DNA of 40,875 nucleotides from Clostridia bacterium (GTDB lineage: Bacteria; Bacillota; Clostridia; Oscillospirales; CAG-272), in the NCBI GenBank assembly GCA_017456145.1, contig JAFTJZ010000031.1, positions 1 to 40,875 of the forward strand. Direction: 5' to 3'. Of the stretch, positions 40,657-40,875 are shown one piece after another; the stretch's first letter is position 1; each line of letters begins with the position of its first letter. The position numbers were made by a program, and so were the translations under genes. Under the pieces are notes generated by a model. The model was given only the letters and a program-made list of their open reading frames with translations, was not told the DNA's origin and did no database searches.

Positions 40657-40875
40657 GATATAGCTCCTTTGTTTGTTGTTGACGGGGAGAAAGCTGTGGG
40701 GCTTTGCCCCACACCCCACCAAAAACTTTCTTGAAAGAAAGTTTTTGGATTTCAAAGAACTTTTGGTAAATATATTTATTTGAATTTTCTACAAAGTGCG
40801 CTGAGTTGATGTGAGTGCGCTGTCCCCGTGGGTCCCTGCCCACTGGGTTTGGCGCAAAGTTACTTTGCGTTGAAC
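40657..40875. repeat. Upstream region of the AICAR transformylase gene: palindromes
   Basis: The GC stem TGTGGGGC...GCCCCACA (40695-40713) and the 14-bp perfect palindrome CCAAAAACTTTCTT/AAGAAAGTTTTTGG (40719-40748) make a type A module. GTGGGTCCCTGCCCAC (40828-40843) resembles the stem of the composite repeats in inverse orientation, and CGCAAAGTTACTTTGCG (40853-40869) is another palindrome. No confident promoter is seen. The window ends here. Confidence 0.65.

Overview
The window looks like chromosomal DNA of a moderately GC-rich Bacillota, most likely an uncultured Clostridia (Oscillospirales-like) species. The evidence is strong AAAGGAGG-type ribosome binding sites, textbook sigma-A promoters with 17-bp spacers, a perfect CIRCE operator upstream of clpB, a large single-chain PurL, a stand-alone AICAR transformylase, and sigma/anti-sigma pairs of the kind common in gut Clostridia. 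I see no rRNA, tRNA, CRISPR array, prophage or complete insertion sequence.

Layout. 1-1250: a small two-helix membrane protein with a ribosomal-protein-L15-like tail. 1252-7702 (minus): uracil-DNA glycosylase, then a MurNAc salvage cluster made of murQ, a BadF-type MurNAc/GlcNAc kinase, a YbbE/AmiE-like serine hydrolase, a patatin-like esterase and a NamZ-type exo-muramidase. It is interrupted by about 650 bp of tandem repeats and palindromes. 7954-11532 (plus): an operon with an unrecognised, possibly DNA-binding protein, a CyuA-like cysteine desulfidase, a VanZ-family protein and a small CmpB-like membrane protein. 11704-13365 (plus): sigma factor and membrane-anchored partner. 13654-16624 (plus): an AraC regulator with two apparent GyrI-like domains, two stand-alone GyrI-like paralogues, a truncated third copy and an orphan gene fragment. 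16740-19337 (minus): clpB under HrcA/CIRCE control. 19688-21396 (minus): a second sigma/membrane-partner pair. 21588-29329 (plus): a 1212-residue secreted LamG/metallophosphoesterase, a MATE exporter and a lipoprotein with two pectate-lyase-like beta-helices. 29571-40656 (minus): a one-carbon/purine cluster in the order AICAR transformylase, purM, purN, purD, purL, fhs.

How the genes work together. Fhs makes the 10-formyl-THF consumed by PurN and AICAR transformylase. PurD, PurN, PurL and PurM are consecutive early steps of IMP synthesis. purF, purE, purC, purB and an IMP cyclohydrolase are not in the window. In the mur cluster none of the hydrolases shows a signal peptide, so salvage appears to act on imported muropeptides.

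The least explained material is non-coding. One repeat family is built around bidirectional terminators at operon ends. A second, composite family lies after purL, purD, purM (twice) and the AICAR transformylase gene, always in the direction of transcription. Shared leader modules occur ahead of fhs, purL and purM. Long perfect palindromes recur throughout, and in one tandem array the central dinucleotide of the palindrome has flipped. The GyrI cassette array, whose members share a nearly identical 5-prime tag but have divergent bodies, is the best candidate for an undescribed protein system.
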